The notes under the pieces were generated by a model. The model ran no database searches. It saw only the letters and a list, made by a program, of their open reading frames with translations, and was not told where the DNA came from. DNA of 19,092 nucleotides from the NCBI GenBank assembly GCA_964612675.1, contig CAZTDD010000130.1, positions 1 through 19,092 on the forward strand, written 5' to 3'. A program made the translations under genes and the position numbers. Positions 16,632 through 19,092 of this stretch are shown here, piece after piece; positions within the stretch are counted from its first letter, which is position 1; each line of letters begins with the position of its first letter. Source of the stretch: CAZTDD01 sp964612675. GTDB taxonomy: Bacteria; Hinthialibacterota; Hinthialibacteria; Hinthialibacterales; JAKPRU01.

Positions 16632-16762
16632 CTGAAACATTTTACGCCCAAACAGAGATCCTCCCTCACCCTAACCCTCTCCCAGAGGGAGAGGGGCTGA
16701 AACATTTTACGCCCCAAACAGAGATCCTCCCTCACCCTAACCCTCTCCCAGAGGGAGAGGGG
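16632..16762. repeat. Tandem duplication, 65 and 66 bp, each with the dispersed palindrome
   Basis: Unit 1 is 16632-16696 and unit 2 is 16697-16762. They are identical apart from one additional C in unit 2. Each contains CTGAAACATTTTACGCCC, a short link, the CCCTCACCCTAA lead-in and the perfect 9-bp hairpin. Hairpin arms are at 16675-16683/16687-16695 and 16741-16749/16753-16761, both with an AGA loop. The duplication begins only 16 bp upstream of the sulfatase start codon. Confidence 0.9.
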
Positions 16763-16865
16763 AACTTTTAATGGTAGGAAGAAGAGGTTCTCTAATGACA
16801 GGGGGAGGGGAACTTTTAATGACAGCGGTCGACTTCGTTCCATCTTGTAATCTGTTAAACGCTGG

Positions 16866-16972
16866 ATTCTGTCCAACATGATTCTGTCCGGCATCACTCT
16901 GTCCGGCAGGAACCTCTCCGGTATGAGTCATGTCCGGCATGAACCTTTCCGGTATGAGTCATGTCCGGCAGG
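16866..16972. repeat. 15/16-bp minisatellite, seven imperfect units
   Basis: Units are 16866-16880, 16881-16895, 16896-16910, 16911-16925, 16926-16941, 16942-16956 and 16957-16972, with a core of roughly CTGTCCGGCATG. The last four form a higher-order 31-bp repeat (16911-16941 and 16942-16972) that differs at two positions. The array is imperfect and has no unique spacers, so it is not a CRISPR. Confidence 0.85.
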
Positions 16973-17207
16973 AATCACGCTAATGCTTTCTTTTGCCTTT
17001 TCGTTACAGTAGCACACGTGTTCAACAGGCGCTACCCGGAATGAAACGGAAGAGAAGATATCCGCGTTATGGTCGATGCCTATTGACCTCTCATTCTCCC
17101 GTAGAAATGTGCTATTGTAGCAGCCGATTTATGAGGTTTGTTGTGAGAGTTGTCATCGTCATACTCTCCACCGGCAGGACGGTCGCCGTGCACATACGCC
17201 GGTGCTC

Positions 17208-17213
17208 AGGAGG
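17208..17213 (+). promoter_or_regulatory. Ribosome binding site that fixes the start of symporter 2
   Basis: AGGAGG, a full anti-Shine-Dalgarno match, lies six bases before the ATG at 17220. The open frame extends back to a GTG at 17202, but that would place this site inside the coding region, so the ATG is preferred. Confidence 0.85.
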
Positions 17214-17219
17214 ATCAAC

Positions 17220-18752
17220 ATGGAATTGACTTTATTCGACGGATTGGCCTTTGCGGCATTTATCGCTGTTGTGATCGGCGTATCGCTCTATGCTTCTCGG
17301 AAAGAGGACAGTTCAGAAGACTATTTCCTCGCGGGAAGGAACCTGACGTGGTGGTTGATCGGGTTTTCCCTGATCGCCTCGAATATATCGAGCGAACATT
17401 TCGTCGGCATGGCGGGGTCCGGGTTCAGCGATGTTGGACTGGCGATTGCGAGTTATGAGTGGATCGCAGCGATATCGTTGGTTTTGATCGGATTGTTTCT
17501 TCTTCCGCTTTATTTACGTCTTGGCATCTACACGATGCCGGAATTTTTAGAGCATCGTTACGGTGTCCTGCCACGCGCGATCATGGCCGCATTCATGATG
17601 ATCATGTATGTGGTCGTTGCGATCTCCTCGATCCTGTATGCCGGTGCGGTAGCGCTCACGTCGATATTCGGATTCAACCTGACGTTGGGTGTGTGGTTGA
17701 TCGGCATTCTAGCGGGGGCGTATACAGTCTATGGCGGCCTAAAAGCGGTCGTGTGGTCCGATTTGATGCAGGGAGCGGCGCTGCTTCTCGGTGGACTGCT
17801 TGTTCTCATCCTCGGCTTTTCGGCGGTCGGCGGGGTCGGTGCATTCTTTGAAGCGAACTCCGAGAAGCTGCATATGATTCTGCCCGCCGACAACCCTGAG
17901 ATTCCGTGGACCGCGTTATGTTTCGGGATTTGGATTCCAAATCTGTTTTATTGGGGCTGCAATCAATTCATCACGCAAAGGACGCTTGGGGCTAGAAGCC
18001 TTGCGGAGGGGCAGCGTGGAGTGGTTTTCGCGGCGTGTCTCAAACTCCTGATGCCATTTATCATCGTGTTTCCGGGGATTATGGCCTATCAGCTTTACGC
18101 AGACCAGATCACGAGTATGGATGAAGCGTATCCCGTGTTGATCACAAATATCCTGCCCGCCGGCCTTCGGGGCATATTCTTTGCGGCGCTGTTCGGCGCG
18201 GTGATGAGCAGTCTCGATTCGATGCTCAATTCCGCTTCGACTATTTTCACCTATGATCTATTCAAACGTCATTTCCGTCCCGATTCGGACCACAAGACGT
18301 TGATTGTCATCGGCCGGTCGATGACCGCTGTATTTGTCTTGATCGGCTGCCTGATCGCACCGAACCTGGACGATCCGCGATTCGGTGGGATCTTTCGTTA
18401 CATTCAGATGTTTCAGGGATTCATCTCACCAGGTATTTTGACCGTTTTCCTGTTTGGAATCGCTTTCCGAAGAGCGCCGTCCGTCGCGGCTTCCGTTGCG
18501 CTGATTTTGAATGTTATCATTTATGGCTTGCTTCTATGGTTTTATCCGGGCATGGCTTTTCTCAACCACATGGCGATCACATTTGTCATTCTGGTGATTA
18601 CAATGGGGGTATTTACATATTTCAAGCCGTTGCCTAAACCCGTTTTATTTGAGCCGATCAGCCATATCGATCTTACGCCAAGCAGAACGGCAAAGTGGCT
18701 CGGGCTCGTTGTATGCCTTGCGACGGTCGGGTTGTATATTATTTTCTGGTAG
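17220..18752 (+). CDS. Sodium:solute symporter (SSS family) 2, SGLT-like
   Basis: This 510-residue polytopic membrane protein begins at the ATG following a perfect AGGAGG. About 13-14 hydrophobic helices are apparent. Family signatures: SEDYFLAGRNLTWW after helix 1, the SNISSEHFVGMAGSGF helix typical of the sugar-transporting SGLT branch, GIYTMPEFLEHRYG, YTVYGGLKAVVWSDLMQG, GCNQFITQRTLGARSLAEGQRG and SSLDSMLNSASTIFTYDLFKRH, which includes the sodium-site Ser/Asp region. Members import sugars such as glucose, galactose or related compounds with sodium. It is only distantly similar to the symporter at 13679-15148, so the two probably carry different substrates. It stands alone, divergent from the sulfatase gene and separated from it by the repeat-rich region, which may hold promoters for both. 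Confidence 0.92.
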   Translation: MELTLFDGLAFAAFIAVVIGVSLYASRKEDSSEDYFLAGRNLTWWLIGFSLIASNISSEHFVGMAGSGFSDVGLAIASYEWIAAISLVLIGLFLLPLYLRLGIYTMPEFLEHRYGVLPRAIMAAFMMIMYVVVAISSILYAGAVALTSIFGFNLTLGVWLIGILAGAYTVYGGLKAVVWSDLMQGAALLLGGLLVLILGFSAVGGVGAFFEANSEKLHMILPADNPEIPWTALCFGIWIPNLFYWGCNQFITQRTLGARSLAEGQRGVVFAACLKLLMPFIIVFPGIMAYQLYADQITSMDEAYPVLITNILPAGLRGIFFAALFGAVMSSLDSMLNSASTIFTYDLFKRHFRPDSDHKTLIVIGRSMTAVFVLIGCLIAPNLDDPRFGGIFRYIQMFQGFISPGILTVFLFGIAFRRAPSVAASVALILNVIIYGLLLWFYPGMAFLNHMAITFVILVITMGVFTYFKPLPKPVLFEPISHIDLTPSRTAKWLGLVVCLATVGLYIIFW

Positions 18753-18848
18753 GAGGAACTATCGAGAATTTCCTGGGATTCTGAGGGCAACCGCCTCGTA
18801 ACCTCCCTCACACTTGATGGGACCGCAAAAAGTCGGGAGAACTCTTCT

Positions 18849-18881
18849 CCCTCTCCCTCTGGGAGAGGGCTGGGGTGAGGG
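18849..18881 (-). repeat. Dispersed palindromic repeat, copy 4 (inverted orientation)
   Basis: Perfect hairpin: CCCTCTCCC (18849-18857), TCT loop, GGGAGAGGG (18861-18869). GGGGTGAGGG follows, the reverse complement of the lead-in seen in the other copies. It lies 96 bp after the symporter stop and could end that transcript, but has no T-tract. Confidence 0.8.
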
Positions 18882-19020
18882 TACGTTGCATTATCCGCAG
18901 ACGCTCCTGTGTGTGTGACAGACCCCTGTCATTATCCACACCTTTTGCCGTTGATTCATTTGCTGTCTCTGGCGAATACACAAGATAATCATAATACGCG
19001 AATCCAATGCAATGATCGCC

Positions 19021-19052
19021 CCTCACCCTAACCCTCTCCCGCGGGGAGAGGG
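19021..19052 (+). repeat. Dispersed palindromic repeat, copy 5
   Basis: The CCTCACCCTAA lead-in is followed by CCCTCTCCC (19032-19040), a GCG loop and GGGAGAGGG (19044-19052), then GAACTT as after the copy at 16741. The arms are perfectly conserved while the loop differs from the other copies (AGA or TCT). Confidence 0.8.
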
Positions 19053-19092
19053 AACTTCCGATGCCAACTTTCGACTTTTTGCGACGGCATCA

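Larger units (their letters stand above)
16616..17219. other. Repeat-rich divergent intergenic region
   Basis: This 604-bp region lies between the sulfatase gene (-) and the second symporter gene (+). It contains a tandem 65/66-bp duplication (16632-16762), a repeated 17-bp segment GAGGGGAACTTTTAATG (16757-16773 and 16805-16821) and a 15/16-bp minisatellite (16866-16972). The rest, 16973-17219, is non-repetitive and should carry the symporter promoter; I could not assign it confidently. Minus-strand frames at 16628-16940 only translate the repeats. Confidence 0.6.
18753..19092. other. Intergenic region at right edge
   Basis: No convincing gene is present in this 340-bp stretch. It carries two copies of the dispersed palindrome in opposite orientation (about 18849-18881 and 19021-19052) with roughly 140 bp of unassigned sequence between them. 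The minus-strand frame at 18808-19026 crosses both repeats, has no recognisable domain and translates repeat sequence (TLTPALSQRERE), so I do not call it. Confidence 0.5.

Noticed and set aside
16628..16940. Minus-strand open frames with LSLWERVRVRED and AGQSDAGQNH-type repeats
   Set aside because: These are translations of the palindromic repeat and of the 15-bp minisatellite; no ribosome binding site or conserved non-repeat domain is present.
16632..16972. CRISPR array
   Set aside because: Units are directly adjacent without unique spacers, unit sizes differ (65/66 and 15/16 bp) and no cas gene is nearby.
17083..17118. Sigma-70 promoter for symporter 2 (TTGACC and TATTGT)
   Set aside because: The spacing of 24 bp between the two hexamers is too long for a standard promoter.

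Overview
The window looks like a chromosomal segment of a heterotrophic, polysaccharide-degrading Gram-negative bacterium. Several gene families here are enriched in Planctomycetota and similar sugar-specialist lineages (for example Poribacteria, Latescibacterota, Hydrogenedentota): DUF1080 / 3-keto-disaccharide hydrolase, ThuA-like proteins, Tat-exported Gfo/Idh/MocA oxidoreductases, an iduronate-2-sulfatase-like sulfatase and sodium:solute symporters. The short GC-rich palindromic intergenic repeats fit this too. The phylum is an inference from gene content; no rRNA or other marker gene is present.

Layout. 1-228 (-): the 5' part of a small secreted-protein gene with a 42-bp in-frame tandem repeat, cut by the window edge. 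519-1661 (+): a secreted protein with two tandem DUF1080 domains. 1884-4373 (-): a SWIM zinc-finger SNF2-type helicase. 4506-4845 (-): a remnant of an internally deleted IS1182-like insertion sequence. 5063-15148 (+): seven co-directional genes with gaps of 24-129 bp: ThuA-like protein 1, L-fucose isomerase (fucI), Tat-exported Gfo/Idh/MocA protein, ThuA-like probable lipoprotein 2, cytoplasmic Gfo/Idh/MocA dehydrogenase, S9B dipeptidyl peptidase and an SSS-family symporter. 15155-16615 (-): a Tat-exported sulfatase converging on the symporter with a 6-bp gap. 16616-17219: an unusually repeat-rich intergenic region. 17220-18752 (+): a second SSS symporter. 18753-19092: intergenic sequence with two more copies of the palindromic repeat.

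How the genes may work together (inference). The sulfatase could desulfate an extracellular or periplasmic sulfated glycan. The Tat-exported oxidoreductase, the ThuA-like proteins and the DUF1080 protein belong to families linked to making, converting and cleaving 3-keto-glycosides. The SSS carriers could import the released sugar, and FucI would isomerise L-fucose (or D-arabinose). A fucose-containing sulfated glycan is therefore the simplest candidate substrate. No fuculokinase, fuculose-phosphate aldolase, fucosidase or regulator gene is visible in the window, so the pathway would have to be completed elsewhere.

No tRNA, rRNA, CRISPR array or recognised riboswitch was found. The most unusual non-coding features are the five copies of a perfect 9-bp-stem palindrome, a 65/66-bp tandem duplication carrying two of them, and a seven-unit 15/16-bp minisatellite.
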